A model generated the notes under the pieces. That model was not told where the DNA came from. It made no database searches and was given only the letters and a program-made list of their open reading frames with translations. This document shows, in pieces, positions 47,519 through 56,795 of a stretch of DNA of 64,000 nucleotides (position 1 is the first letter of the stretch; each line of letters opens with the position of its first letter). Source of the stretch: Pseudomonadales bacterium. GTDB lineage: Bacteria > Pseudomonadota > Gammaproteobacteria > Pseudomonadales > Azotimanducaceae. The position numbers and the translations under genes were made by a program. The DNA lies in assembly GCA_012103505.1 (NCBI GenBank), contig WLWP01000001.1:744001-808000 (forward strand), given 5' to 3'.

Positions 47519-48661
47519 CTAGGCTTGGGGTTTCAATGCGAATTGACCCCAGGCCTGCGCGCTGTTCGGCCAACTCAATGCCGCATGATTTGCAGCGGTT
47601 TGGATATCGCGCCAAGCGCGCTGCAGTGGATTGCTGAGTTTGGCGCTATTGCCTCCAGCGTTCGACATCATCGTATTGGTCGCATTGGTAACTAGTCTTA
47701 CGCAGTAAGCAGTGTCACGCGGTATCCGGACGGCTTCGGCTGCGGTGATTGGTCGTGCTGTGTCAATCACTTTGAAATTTCGTTCTAAAACGAGTCCAGC
47801 TGCATCGATAGCAGCCGCGCATTCAGCGACGATAAGTTGTGAGGCGGCTTGCTCGGATTGCTTCGCTCCTGTCATCTTGTTAACCCGCTGCTCGGTATAG
47901 GCTCGAAATTGCTCTAAAGCCCCGAGACCTGTCCCGTAAATCGGTGATGCCAGTATCGCGACTAGGGCGGCATGGAACGGCGAGCGAAACAAATCCCCGT
48001 GATGAATGCCGTGTCCAGGACCTTCGTTGATCATTAGTGAGGGTAGATGAGCGGCTCGGTGGATCGGCACAAACACGTTCTTAAGCGTGACATCTTTACT
48101 GCCCGTCCCAGCCATCCCGACCACGTGCCAAGAGTCATCATCAACGACTACTTCGTCTTTGGGAATCATCATGAACCAAGGTCCGGTTGGCCGGCCGTCG
48201 ACACTCTCCGTTACCAAGCCACATAGGAAAACCCATTGGGCGTGATCTACCCCGGATAAAAATGACCACGTCCCATTTGCGATGAGCCCATCGCTTTGCA
48301 TAGTCGCCCTGCCAGTGGGTGCGAAGGAAGCGGAAGAAAAGACATCTGGGTCCGCAAAATATTCGTCCTGAGCAGATGCGCTGAAACCGGTGGCCATCCA
48401 GTTGTGTACGTTACCAACCGCAGAAACCCATGCGGTCGACATGCAACCACCGGCTAGCGTTGAAATAACTTCCGATAGGGTGGAAAAGCTAACTTCTTGG
48501 CCGCCATAGAGCTTGGGAGTCACAAGGTTAAGTAAGCCTGCCGAACGGAGATCTTTGAAAAGATCCGTATCGACAACGCCCTTGGCTTCATGAGAGTCGG
48601 CGTGCTCGCGTAGACGGGCTTGGTAGTTACCAGCCGCCTCGGTAAATGATGTTTGGCTCAT
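47519..48661 (-). CDS. Acyl-CoA dehydrogenase-like flavin monooxygenase (HsaA-type)
   Basis: The protein is 380 aa with the acyl-CoA dehydrogenase fold of group D flavin monooxygenases. Segments such as AGLLNLVTPKLYGGQEVSF, NGTWSFLSGVDHAQWVFLCG and VVGMAGTGSKDVTLKNVFVPIHR fit HsaA-like oxygenases rather than true dehydrogenases; the catalytic Glu typical of dehydrogenases is not seen at the C-terminus. It is divergent from the GMC oxidoreductase gene and may share its pathway. Confidence 0.82.
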   Translation of the reverse strand: MSQTSFTEAAGNYQARLREHADSHEAKGVVDTDLFKDLRSAGLLNLVTPKLYGGQEVSFSTLSEVISTLAGGCMSTAWVSAVGNVHNWMATGFSASAQDEYFADPDVFSSASFAPTGRATMQSDGLIANGTWSFLSGVDHAQWVFLCGLVTESVDGRPTGPWFMMIPKDEVVVDDDSWHVVGMAGTGSKDVTLKNVFVPIHRAAHLPSLMINEGPGHGIHHGDLFRSPFHAALVAILASPIYGTGLGALEQFRAYTEQRVNKMTGAKQSEQAASQLIVAECAAAIDAAGLVLERNFKVIDTARPITAAEAVRIPRDTAYCVRLVTNATNTMMSNAGGNSAKLSNPLQRAWRDIQTAANHAALSWPNSAQAWGQFALKPQA

Positions 48662-48719
48662 GGCGATTTTGAAATACGATGGTTGTTAACGAGGTAGTAT
48701 GCCAGTGCAAGGAGAGTAT

Positions 48720-50249
48720 ATGTACGATGCAATTGTGGTCGGAGCAGGGAGTGCCGGGTGTGTGGTTGCTGCTCGGCTGTCTGAAAATCCAAATTTGCGT
48801 GTGGCCTTGGTTGAGGCAGGACCGGACTACCCGCAGTTGGATCAAACGCCATTTGATCTGGTCAACAGCCACAACAATTCCTACCGAGATCATGACTGGG
48901 GGTTTTCTTACGAGCCAACGTCTGGGCGCGAAGATCGATTCCCGCGCGGACGTGTGACGGGTGGCTCGAGTGCGGTCAATACGACCATCGCGCTCCGTGG
49001 TGTACCGGAAGACTACGATGAGTGGGCGAGTTTAGGAAATGATGGCTGGGCCTGGCCAGATGTCCTGCCCGCGTTCAAACGATTGGAGCGGGATCTCGAC
49101 TTTCCGGATGCGGACTATCATGGTGATAGTGGACCAATAACAATCAGACGTTATCCAGAGGGCGAGTTGGTGAACGCTCAGTCTGCGTTTTTGAGTGCAG
49201 CTAAGAAACTTGATTACCCGTTTTGCGCGGATGCAAACGATCCCGATGGTTGGGGGGCCGGCCCTCACCCCATGAACAAGTTAGGTCGACTACGCGTATC
49301 TGCTGCAGTGGGGTATCTCGCACCTGCTCGTATCCGCCCGAATCTAGACATCATCGCAGACACCATGGTCTTGCGTCTGCTCATGGATAAACGCAAATGT
49401 ACTGGCGTTGAAGTACGTGATCTTGATGGCCACGTGCACCAAATTAACGCGAAGCTGGTTGTGCTCGCTGCTGGTTCTCTCATGTCGCCGGGTATCTTGA
49501 TGCGGTCGGGTCTTGGGCCACGACGAGAGGTCGAAGGGATAGGTGTGGAATCAATTGTTGATTTGATGGGGGTTGGCGAGAATTTGTCAGATCATCCTGC
49601 AACGGCGGTCTTGTGTGAACTTAAAGATGGCGTGGCAGTCGATTTTGACGGACCTATCATCCAGACGATATTGCGCTATACCGCGGAGGGTTCGGAGAAG
49701 AGGAACGACCTGCAAATTGAGCAAATTAGCTTTGCTGGGCGCCCAGATGGTCCTCCGCAGTTTGTTATAGCGCCCGTGCTTGAGTATCAATACGGTCGTG
49801 GCAAATTAACCACCCTAAGCGCAGATCCATCGGCTGCGCCACGAGTGGAAAATAAATTCTGCGAGGATGAGAGAGATCTCAATCGACTCGTGGACTGTTT
49901 GATAGATACGCTGGCGTTTGTCGAAGCGGAACCCCTAAAAGGCATGATCTCGTCGCTCGTCTTTCCAGATCCAAGTCGTGGTATTGAGCGGCAGGATCTT
50001 GAAACGCTGTGCCGTCGATTTGCTGGTAGTGGCTATCATCCGTGTGGAACTCTAAAAATGGGACCACAAGAGGATGAAACAGCGGTTGTAGACTCTCGCG
50101 GTCGCTGCCATGGTGTCGAGCAGCTTGTTATTGCTGATGCCTCCATAATGCCCAGCGTGCCGCGCGCAAACACTAACCTGACCTGTTTGATGATTGGTGA
50201 GAAAATTGGTGAATGGTTACGCACTGAACCACAAAATTTTGGATTGTAA
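48720..50249 (+). CDS. GMC family FAD oxidoreductase
   Basis: The product is 509 aa from ATG 48720, behind AAGGAGAG. The FAD motif VVGAGSAGCVVAARLSENP is at the N-terminus, GRVTGGSSAVNTTIALRG is the second GMC signature, and the C-terminus has GSGYHPCGTLKMG (catalytic His) and SVPRANTNLTCLMIGEKI. It oxidises an alcohol, choline-like or other; the substrate is not evident. It is followed 2 nt later by a D-aminoacylase-like gene, forming an operon. Confidence 0.92.
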   Translation: MYDAIVVGAGSAGCVVAARLSENPNLRVALVEAGPDYPQLDQTPFDLVNSHNNSYRDHDWGFSYEPTSGREDRFPRGRVTGGSSAVNTTIALRGVPEDYDEWASLGNDGWAWPDVLPAFKRLERDLDFPDADYHGDSGPITIRRYPEGELVNAQSAFLSAAKKLDYPFCADANDPDGWGAGPHPMNKLGRLRVSAAVGYLAPARIRPNLDIIADTMVLRLLMDKRKCTGVEVRDLDGHVHQINAKLVVLAAGSLMSPGILMRSGLGPRREVEGIGVESIVDLMGVGENLSDHPATAVLCELKDGVAVDFDGPIIQTILRYTAEGSEKRNDLQIEQISFAGRPDGPPQFVIAPVLEYQYGRGKLTTLSADPSAAPRVENKFCEDERDLNRLVDCLIDTLAFVEAEPLKGMISSLVFPDPSRGIERQDLETLCRRFAGSGYHPCGTLKMGPQEDETAVVDSRGRCHGVEQLVIADASIMPSVPRANTNLTCLMIGEKIGEWLRTEPQNFGL

Positions 50250-50251
50250 TT

Positions 50252-51748
50252 ATGCATGACTTAGTTGTCCGCAACGTAAAGATACTGGATGGCCTCGGAG
50301 GAGAGGCGACAATTGGGGATGTGGCTGTCGTAGGAGATCGAATTGCTGAACTTGGCGAGATCAGCGCGACCCGTGCTGAAGTTGAGATCGATGGCGCAGG
50401 ACAGTATTTAGCGCCCGGTTTTGTCGATACCCATGCCCACGATGACGGCGCATTTTTTCGTCATCCCGGCATGGAGTTTAAGCTCGCTCAAGGTGTGACA
50501 ACTGTTGTTAGTGGCAATTGCGGGTTCAGTGCGATCCCCGCTGATGCTGAAAAAGATTCTGTTGCCGCTAGCGGTGGCATCCTAGCCGGTCTCGAAGGAG
50601 AGTTCTCGGACCTTAATGGTTACTTTGCTGCCGTTTTAGAACGAGCGCCTGCGATTAACAACATGATGTTAGTGGGACACAACACTATTCGCTCTCTTGT
50701 TCTAGGCGACGCGAAACGTGCGCCATCTAAAGACGAGTTGCGAACCATGCGTCAACATGTGAGTGATGCATTGGAGCAGGGTGCGTGCGGATTTTCTACA
50801 GGACTGATTTATCGTCCTGGTCGCTACAGCGATACGGAGGAAGTGATTGCACTTGCGGAAATGGCGCGACCTCATGACGCTCTATATACGACGCATATGC
50901 GCAACGAAGGGGATCGCTTGCTGGAGGCGGTTGACGAAAGTCTGACGATTGGCAAGGAGTCCGGTGTTCACCTCCATATCAGTCATCACAAGTCAGCTGG
51001 TCCGGGTAACTGGGGCAAGGTACGCGACTCCCTATCAAAGGTTGACTCTGCAATACGGGCACGACAGGCAGTGACGTTAGATGTCTACCCATACACCGCA
51101 GGTTCTGGGCGTATGATTGAGTACTTTAATCTAGAGCGCCCAAGCCCAGAACTCGCCGCCGTGATTCGGATTGCGAGCTGTCCGGCGTTTCGTGAGTATG
51201 AAGGCCGGATGCTTAAGGACATCGCAGAGGAAAAAGGACTGTCCCTAGAAGAAGCGGTGCTGCATGTGTTAACAGCACCGAAAGGTGACCGTACAATTTG
51301 CATTCAATTCATCATCGACGAAGCGGACGTCGAGACTAACCTTGCTCACGCAGACATGATGGTAGGGTCTGATGGTATCCCTGACTTGCGTGGACGTCCA
51401 CACCCGCGGTTGTTTGGCACGTTTCCTCGGATTTTGGGCCACTATGTGCGCAAGCGCGGCATACTTACGTTGCCGGAAGCGGTGCGTCGCATGACCTCAC
51501 TGGCGGCGAGTACATTCGGCTTGCACGATCGCGGCGTCATTCGGGAAGGTGCGTTCGCGGATCTAGTTTTGTTTAATGCGGACACCGTGATCGATCTCGC
51601 CAGCTACGATGATCCAAAGCAAGAACCTGAAGGCATTAACTGCGTTGTTGTGAATGGCAAGGTTGCCTACCAGAACGGTGAGCATCGATATCCTGGCACG
51701 GGTAAGATGTTGCGTTTTCGCCGTAGTGCATACGGTGAGCCTGAATAA
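50252..51748 (+). CDS. N-acyl-D-amino-acid deacylase family amidohydrolase
   Basis: The product is 498 aa with the D-aminoacylase layout. DTHAHDDGAFFRHP carries the HxH site, VVSGNCGFSA the metal-bridging Cys, TTHMRNEGDRLLEAVDES and HLHISHHKSAG the further metal ligands, and MVGSDGIPDLRGRPHPRLFGTFPRIL the substrate loop. Members release D-amino acids from N-acyl forms, including N-acyl-D-glutamate. It starts 2 nt after the GMC stop and precedes a crotonase gene, suggesting an operon for a modified amino acid or amide. The substrate is inferred by family only. Confidence 0.9.
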   Translation: MHDLVVRNVKILDGLGGEATIGDVAVVGDRIAELGEISATRAEVEIDGAGQYLAPGFVDTHAHDDGAFFRHPGMEFKLAQGVTTVVSGNCGFSAIPADAEKDSVAASGGILAGLEGEFSDLNGYFAAVLERAPAINNMMLVGHNTIRSLVLGDAKRAPSKDELRTMRQHVSDALEQGACGFSTGLIYRPGRYSDTEEVIALAEMARPHDALYTTHMRNEGDRLLEAVDESLTIGKESGVHLHISHHKSAGPGNWGKVRDSLSKVDSAIRARQAVTLDVYPYTAGSGRMIEYFNLERPSPELAAVIRIASCPAFREYEGRMLKDIAEEKGLSLEEAVLHVLTAPKGDRTICIQFIIDEADVETNLAHADMMVGSDGIPDLRGRPHPRLFGTFPRILGHYVRKRGILTLPEAVRRMTSLAASTFGLHDRGVIREGAFADLVLFNADTVIDLASYDDPKQEPEGINCVVVNGKVAYQNGEHRYPGTGKMLRFRRSAYGEPE

Positions 51749-51772
51749 TAATTTTTAGAACGAGGAGAAGCG

Positions 51773-52570
51773 ATGAGTTTCCTTAACAAGGAACGTCACG
51801 AACATGTGCTGTTGATGACGATGTCCAGTCCGGACACTAGGAACGCGTTGACGAGCGACGAACAGTTTGAGGAGTTCGAACAGAGCTGCGCTGAAATCAA
51901 CGACGACATGTCTGTTCGTGCTGTTGTACTAACTGGTGAAGGTAGTGCCTTCTGTGCTGGCGGTAACGTCAAAGATATGCGGGATCGAACTGGACTTTTT
52001 TCCGGTGACCCATTCGATCAGGCTGATGCGTATCGCAAAGGTATCCAGCGCATCCCGAGAGCGATTTATGCGCTCAATGTGCCTATCATCGCAGCGGTTA
52101 ATGGACCAGCAGTTGGTGCTGGATGTGATCTCGCGACTATGTGCGATATACGCATCGCGGGCGAGCGAGCGATGTTTGCAGAGAGTTTTGTGAAGCTTGG
52201 CATTATCCCCGGCGACGGTGGCGCTTGGTTCCTACCCCGAGCAGTGGGATTCAGCAATGCCTGTAAGATGGCTTTTACGGGTGATCCCGTCAAAGCACAA
52301 GAAGCGTTAACCATGGGTTTGGTTTCTGAAGTTGTTGAAGAGGAGAATCTTGTCAGTCGCTCCTTAGATCTGGCAACAAGTATCGCAAACAATCCTCCGC
52401 ACGCAGTTCGTCTAACAAAGCAGCTAATGCGATCAAGTGAGAGAGCGTCTCTCGATGAACTCTTGGACAAATCTGCAGCGTTCCAGGCAGTTTGTCATGC
52501 CGAACCGGACCATCAGGAAGCCGTAGCGGCGTTTTTTGAAAAACGCCTCGGCGAGTACCGTAAGTCCTAG
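51773..52570 (+). CDS. Enoyl-CoA hydratase/isomerase (PaaG-like)
   Basis: This 265 aa crotonase has AFCAGGNVKDM and NGPAVGAGCDLATMCDIRIA for the oxyanion hole. In the catalytic region it reads FAESFVKLGIIPGDGGAWFLPRAVG, with Asp where hydratases have Glu, as in PaaG-type isomerases. It follows the amidohydrolase by 24 nt behind GAGGAG. Its likely reaction is isomerisation or hydration of an unsaturated acyl-CoA. Confidence 0.88.
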   Translation: MSFLNKERHEHVLLMTMSSPDTRNALTSDEQFEEFEQSCAEINDDMSVRAVVLTGEGSAFCAGGNVKDMRDRTGLFSGDPFDQADAYRKGIQRIPRAIYALNVPIIAAVNGPAVGAGCDLATMCDIRIAGERAMFAESFVKLGIIPGDGGAWFLPRAVGFSNACKMAFTGDPVKAQEALTMGLVSEVVEEENLVSRSLDLATSIANNPPHAVRLTKQLMRSSERASLDELLDKSAAFQAVCHAEPDHQEAVAAFFEKRLGEYRKS

Positions 52571-52593
52571 GCTAGATTTGCTGGTGAGTTGAT

Positions 52594-52615
52594 GGGTCGC
52601 TTTTTAGCGCGACCC
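52594..52615. terminator. Hairpin between convergent crotonase and SDR genes
   Basis: GGGTCGC and GCGACCC form a perfect 7-bp stem around an 8-nt loop. It overlaps the last codons of the SDR gene (minus strand) and lies 23 nt past the crotonase stop. There is no clear T run outside the stem, so it could be a bidirectional terminator or a chance palindrome. Confidence 0.4.
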
Positions 52616-53380
52616 TTGGCCATCATCGATTTTGATATAGGTACCGGTCACGGCTTCAGACGCAGGTGACAAGAAGTACATCAATGTGCTGTCCATTTGT
52701 GCAGGATCACAGATGCGTTTTCTTGGGAAGTGTTGGGCGATGTCACCCATGCGTTCTAACATGCCATCCATCATTTCCGACGAGAAAGCACCCGGTGCGA
52801 TTGCGTTAACGTTGATATTGTATCGGGCCCACTCGACTGCGAGACATTCTGTCATCCGCACTATCGCAGATTTAGTAATGGAGTAGAGGGCGGCACCGTT
52901 GCCACCATAATTAAACCCGCCGACTGATGAGATATTAATCATGCGTCCCGGTTGTTCTGCAGCGATCAGGCGCCGGGCGATCTCGCACGATAAAACATAG
53001 GGTCCGCGAAGGTTTGTGTCGAAGACAGAGTCGATAAGATCGAGTGACATTTTGTGAGCACGCTGTGCGTCTGGAATACCAGCGTTGTTAACGAGGATAT
53101 CTATGGTACCTAGTTCGCTTTCGGCTTGGTTGACGCAGTTCAAGATCGAATCGTTGTCCTGCATATCAAGTTGTATCGGCAGCGCTTGGCCACCCGCAGC
53201 GTTTATTTCTTCGGCTAGAGCCTCGAGACGGTCAACACGTCGTCCAGTTACGGCAACTTTTGCACCGGCGGCGGCAATAACTTGCGCGAAGCGACGTCCC
53301 AAACCAGAAGTGGTACCAGTTACCAAGGCGACTCTTCCGGACAGGTCGTTGGAAACATTGGGTAAAGGATAATCGGACAT
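52604..53380 (-). CDS. Short-chain dehydrogenase/reductase
   Basis: The protein is 258 aa with the classical SDR pattern: VTGTTSGLGRRFA (TGxxxGxG), VNNAGIPDAQ (NNAG), NISSVGGF with catalytic Ser, and the active site ALYSITKSAIVR (YxxxK). The substrate is unknown. It converges on the crotonase and points away from the PhyH gene, so it may be monocistronic. Confidence 0.93.
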   Translation of the reverse strand: MSDYPLPNVSNDLSGRVALVTGTTSGLGRRFAQVIAAAGAKVAVTGRRVDRLEALAEEINAAGGQALPIQLDMQDNDSILNCVNQAESELGTIDILVNNAGIPDAQRAHKMSLDLIDSVFDTNLRGPYVLSCEIARRLIAAEQPGRMINISSVGGFNYGGNGAALYSITKSAIVRMTECLAVEWARYNINVNAIAPGAFSSEMMDGMLERMGDIAQHFPRKRICDPAQMDSTLMYFLSPASEAVTGTYIKIDDGQGSR

Positions 53381-53484
53381 ACTTCCTCCCTAAATCAGTA
53401 TGAAAAGAGCTTGTCGACGCGCCTTAACAACGAGCCGAAAAGCTGGCAGTGTAGCAGCTCATGTGTTCTTGATGGCAGTCCTAA

Positions 53485-54243
53485 ATGCAATTGTCGAAAG
53501 CACAGGTCACGCAGTATGAGCAGGATGGATATCTTCTGTTGCGGGGTCTGATCGAAGAAAAAGATCTAGTAAAGTATGACGCTAGATTTCGCGAGTATGT
53601 GATGAGCCAGCGAGCTCTTCCCGCTGATATGAAGATCATGCAGGACGTTATGGTCGTTAAGGGCGAAGTCAATCCGGAAACTCCGGTGCACAGCGTGAAC
53701 AAACTCTTGTGTCTGGAAAATGATGACGTTTTGTTCTCTTTCGCACATCACCCAGAGTTGGTAAGTGCTGTGCAGTCGCTGTTGGGGACAGAGTTGTACA
53801 CTGTGTCGTCAAATGTATTCAACAAGCCTCCAGGTGTCGATGGTCGTCATCCGATGCACCAAGATCTAAGGTATTTTCGCCTTCGACCTGCCAGCGGGAT
53901 TGTTGGTGTGTGGACTGCGATGTTACCTGCAACTAGAGAACACGGATGTCTCGCTGTGATCCCAGGTACACACCGAGGAGATCTGTTAGATCACGCTAAT
54001 CCAGACTGGGATTTTGTGAATCACGGGTTCTTTGGCATAGATGGAATAGATCTCGAACAGAGAGTTCATATGGAAATGGAGCCCGGTGATACACTCCTGT
54101 TCCATCCTCTCATTGTGCACGGCTCCGGGAGAAATCGGACGGAGGATTTTAGGCGGGCAATCTCAATTCACTATGCAGCAGGAAGTTGTGAGTCACCTAA
54201 GGAGAATTGGCAGAACGTTGGCTTAACACGCCGCATTTCTTAG
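53485..54243 (+). CDS. Phytanoyl-CoA dioxygenase (PhyH) family protein
   Basis: This 252 aa Fe(II)/2-oxoglutarate oxygenase has the HxD metal pair in HPMHQDLRYFRLRPA and the distal His in FHPLIVHGSGRNRTEDFRRAISIHY, with the Arg that binds 2-oxoglutarate. The family hydroxylates acyl-CoAs and many small molecules; the substrate here is unknown. It converges on a GNAT gene with a 5-nt gap. A second PhyH gene lies 0.6 kb downstream. Confidence 0.9.
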   Translation: MQLSKAQVTQYEQDGYLLLRGLIEEKDLVKYDARFREYVMSQRALPADMKIMQDVMVVKGEVNPETPVHSVNKLLCLENDDVLFSFAHHPELVSAVQSLLGTELYTVSSNVFNKPPGVDGRHPMHQDLRYFRLRPASGIVGVWTAMLPATREHGCLAVIPGTHRGDLLDHANPDWDFVNHGFFGIDGIDLEQRVHMEMEPGDTLLFHPLIVHGSGRNRTEDFRRAISIHYAAGSCESPKENWQNVGLTRRIS

Positions 54244-54248
54244 TTCCC

Positions 54249-54722
54249 TCAGTCAAACCATTTGATGGCGCGTATCAGCTCAGAATCAAAACCATTGCTC
54301 GAATAGAGAGAACGAGCTCGGTGGTTGGCAGAGAAGACGTGTAATGACAGTGATTTAGCGCCGCGTTGTCGACAAGATGATTCGCTATGTTGCAACAGGG
54401 CGCGACCGAGACCTTTTCCTCGGGCAGATGGTGCGACCACAATGGCTTCTAAATGGGCGCTTGGCGCATGACTCATAAGTTCATCTCGCATTGTGATCAG
54501 TACCAAACCCAATATATTGTCATCTCGGTCCACGGCTACGTCAGCAAAAGATTGCGGGGCATCTCCCGCTAGTGTGACACGAAGCAAATCTGCGTCCCCC
54601 ATCCATAGATCCTGTGCGTCTCGTTTTTCAGGAATCTCGAAGTCGGCAAGCTCTGGCAAAATTGTGAGCATGATTTCAAGGTCATGGCTTGTCGCCGACC
54701 GGATTTGATACTTAGGGGTCAT
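54249..54722 (-). CDS. GNAT-family N-acetyltransferase
   Basis: The protein is 157 aa. AHLEAIVVAPSARGKGLGRALLQH gives the acetyl-CoA pyrophosphate loop (R-x-x-G-x-G) and LSLHVFSANHRARSLYSSNGF the C-terminal Y/F segment. The acceptor substrate is unknown. It is probably monocistronic. Confidence 0.9.
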   Translation of the reverse strand: MTPKYQIRSATSHDLEIMLTILPELADFEIPEKRDAQDLWMGDADLLRVTLAGDAPQSFADVAVDRDDNILGLVLITMRDELMSHAPSAHLEAIVVAPSARGKGLGRALLQHSESSCRQRGAKSLSLHVFSANHRARSLYSSNGFDSELIRAIKWFD

Positions 54723-54795
54723 GGAATAGGCTGCACATCAAGTGGAGTTTGCGGGAGGTTGGGGTGTCCGGCTGTAGTCGGGTCGGGTGGTTGCC

Positions 54796-55689
54796 TCAGA
54801 ACACTTTGCCCTTGTCACGCAGCGCGGTCACTTTGTACTTTGTCAGACTGGCTTTAGCTGCATCTATTTTTGGCGTCGAGCGCATGGCAGGACCATCGTA
54901 CTCGGGTTCGAATAGCCGATGCGGATCGTCCCCATTCACAAAGCCGAGATAACTGCCGCCATAGTTGTATCCGATCAGTCGGCGTAACTCTTCTGAGAAT
55001 TCCTGTGCCACTTCTGGGGGATGTGCCAGATACTGATTTTCTTCCTGGCGTAGCCAACCCAAACTGTATTGCAGTGCCATACCGGTGCGATTCTGGTCAC
55101 TGTCGTTCGTGCCGCCGCCGTGAATCGTCCCGCCAAGATAGATGAGCACGGATCCCGCGGGCATCTCTGCGTGCACAGTTTCCTCTGGGAGTGGTCGTCG
55201 CTCATCCGTCCAGAGATGGCTACCTGGGACCACTTGGGTACCGCCATTTGCGGTGTCGAAATCTGAAAGCGCCCACATTGTCGGCATTAAGGTAGTGATA
55301 CCAAGATGCGACAATGGCTGTGCTTGTGCGCCTGGCTCCAAGTGCATCACACCAGAGAAATTGAGTTGGTAATTAGTCGCATAGTCCAGCAATACAGCCT
55401 CTGCCATTGCTAATACAACCGGATGAGTGACCAGCTCTCTTGCTGCTATCGATTTTTTGAGGATACCACCAAGCCGTTTTGTTCTTTCTCCGAGAAACTC
55501 GTCGTGCCCGAAAGGTGCATCCGCAATGTGCGGGATGAGATCCGTATGCGTTCGCCGGGCAAGATCTACTGCGAGTTCTTCGATGATGAGATAACCCTGG
55601 TCCAAGAGTTGATCGCGCATGTCAGTTAGAGGCAGATCTGGGTTGACGAGATTTAGCGGTGAGGGTGGCGTGGCGTTAAGTGTATTCAT
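54796..55689 (-). CDS. Second PhyH-family dioxygenase
   Basis: The product is 297 aa. It has PLSHLGITTLMPTMWALSDFDTANGGTQVVPGSHLW and LIYLGGTIHGGGTNDSDQNRTGMALQYSLGWLR, with the distal His and 2-oxoglutarate Arg; the first site is less clear than in the other PhyH gene, where the pattern is HxD. It is typical of PhyH-like proteins in marine gammaproteobacteria. The substrate is unknown. Confidence 0.85.
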   Translation of the reverse strand: MNTLNATPPSPLNLVNPDLPLTDMRDQLLDQGYLIIEELAVDLARRTHTDLIPHIADAPFGHDEFLGERTKRLGGILKKSIAARELVTHPVVLAMAEAVLLDYATNYQLNFSGVMHLEPGAQAQPLSHLGITTLMPTMWALSDFDTANGGTQVVPGSHLWTDERRPLPEETVHAEMPAGSVLIYLGGTIHGGGTNDSDQNRTGMALQYSLGWLRQEENQYLAHPPEVAQEFSEELRRLIGYNYGGSYLGFVNGDDPHRLFEPEYDGPAMRSTPKIDAAKASLTKYKVTALRDKGKVF

Positions 55690-55737
55690 AATTGCGGCGT
55701 TGTGGTCAAAGGTTCGATTCTTATTGAGGTAAATACG

Positions 55738-56229
55738 TTAGAGGCGGCGCAGCTCGACGATAGGAATAACGCGATCAGTCCGGCGTTGGTAATCGGCGAA
55801 AACAGGTATGTGTGCTGAAACATTGGCATAAAGTTGTGCGCGCTCGGGTTCTTCGATCGCTACCGCCAATGCTGGGAAGGTCTCGGCCCCGAGTTCGACG
55901 CTGACCTCAGGGTGTGCGATTAAGTTCGAGTACCAAGTTGGGTTAACGGGTGCGCCGCCTCTTGAGGCGATGACCAAAATTCTTTGATCGATGTCGATAT
56001 GGGCCAAGGGGATCGTACGCTGTTTACCGCTTTTCGAACCGGTTGTTGTGAGCAGCAAGAACGGACTGTCTGCGAGTTCGCCGGTTAAAACACCGTTGTT
56101 GGCTCGAAACTCGGCGATCAGCGCTTGGTTGAAGCTTCTTGTGAATTTACCAGGACCTCCGGGCGAACGAATCTCGCCAGCCAATCCTTCGAGCAAGTTC
56201 CCAGAAGTTAGGTCGATCTTATCGGACAT
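55738..56229 (-). CDS. Deazaflavin-dependent nitroreductase (DDN/DUF385) family protein
   Basis: The product is about 163 aa from ATG 56229, behind GAGGTGAG. It shows the DDN split-barrel pattern: LTTTGSKSGKQRTIPLAHI, ILVIASRGGAPVNPTWYSNLIAHPEVSVEL, with the C-terminal VIPIVELRR. In mycobacteria these use F420; in proteobacteria the cofactor could be F420 or another flavin. No F420 biosynthesis gene is seen here. Confidence 0.85.
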   Translation of the reverse strand: MSDKIDLTSGNLLEGLAGEIRSPGGPGKFTRSFNQALIAEFRANNGVLTGELADSPFLLLTTTGSKSGKQRTIPLAHIDIDQRILVIASRGGAPVNPTWYSNLIAHPEVSVELGAETFPALAVAIEEPERAQLYANVSAHIPVFADYQRRTDRVIPIVELRRL

Positions 56230-56411
56230 AAGTGTCTCACCTCTCATTTCGCACGATTGTCGCAGCATATTCGTATTGGGTATCTTACTCGTATTTTTTC
56301 AGTCCAGACATGACTGATAAACCGAGGAATTAGAATGACTACTGAACTCTCCCTGGTTAAGGTCGTCTGACACGCATCCTGCAGAAAACTAATCGTTGAG
56401 GGGGTGACGAG

Positions 56412-56768
56412 ATGTACGTGAACGGATACTTATTGAGCGTGCCCGAGGATAAAAAAGATGCCTATGTGGCGATCGTTAACGTCTTTGTAGAAGTCGCTAA
56501 GGAATATGGCGCTCTAGAGATTTTTGAGAATTGGGAACTCGAAGTCCCTGATGGTGAGCAAACGGATTACCGCAAAGCGGTCCAGGCTAAACCTGGGGAG
56601 AAGATCGTTTTTTCCTGGGTAGTTTGGCCTGATCGACGGGCTGGGGCCGTCGCCCATGAACACATGTGGGAAGATCCTCGATGGGATAATCTAGGAGAAT
56701 CTCCAGTGGACGCGAAACGGATGGTGATGGGTGGATTTGAACCGATCGTGGCTTACCGTAAAGAGTGA
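56412..56768 (+). CDS. DUF1428 family protein
   Basis: This 118 aa protein has the DUF1428 pattern: MYVNGYLLSVPEDKKDAY, AVQAKPGEKIVFSWVVWPDR and KRMVMGGFEPI. The fold is a dimeric alpha-beta barrel like the antibiotic monooxygenase group. The function is unknown. It precedes a DUF1801-like gene by 27 nt, and the two could be co-transcribed. Confidence 0.9.
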   Translation: MYVNGYLLSVPEDKKDAYVAIVNVFVEVAKEYGALEIFENWELEVPDGEQTDYRKAVQAKPGEKIVFSWVVWPDRRAGAVAHEHMWEDPRWDNLGESPVDAKRMVMGGFEPIVAYRKE

Positions 56769-56795
56769 GCGGATCCTCCAGGTGACTGTGTTTTG

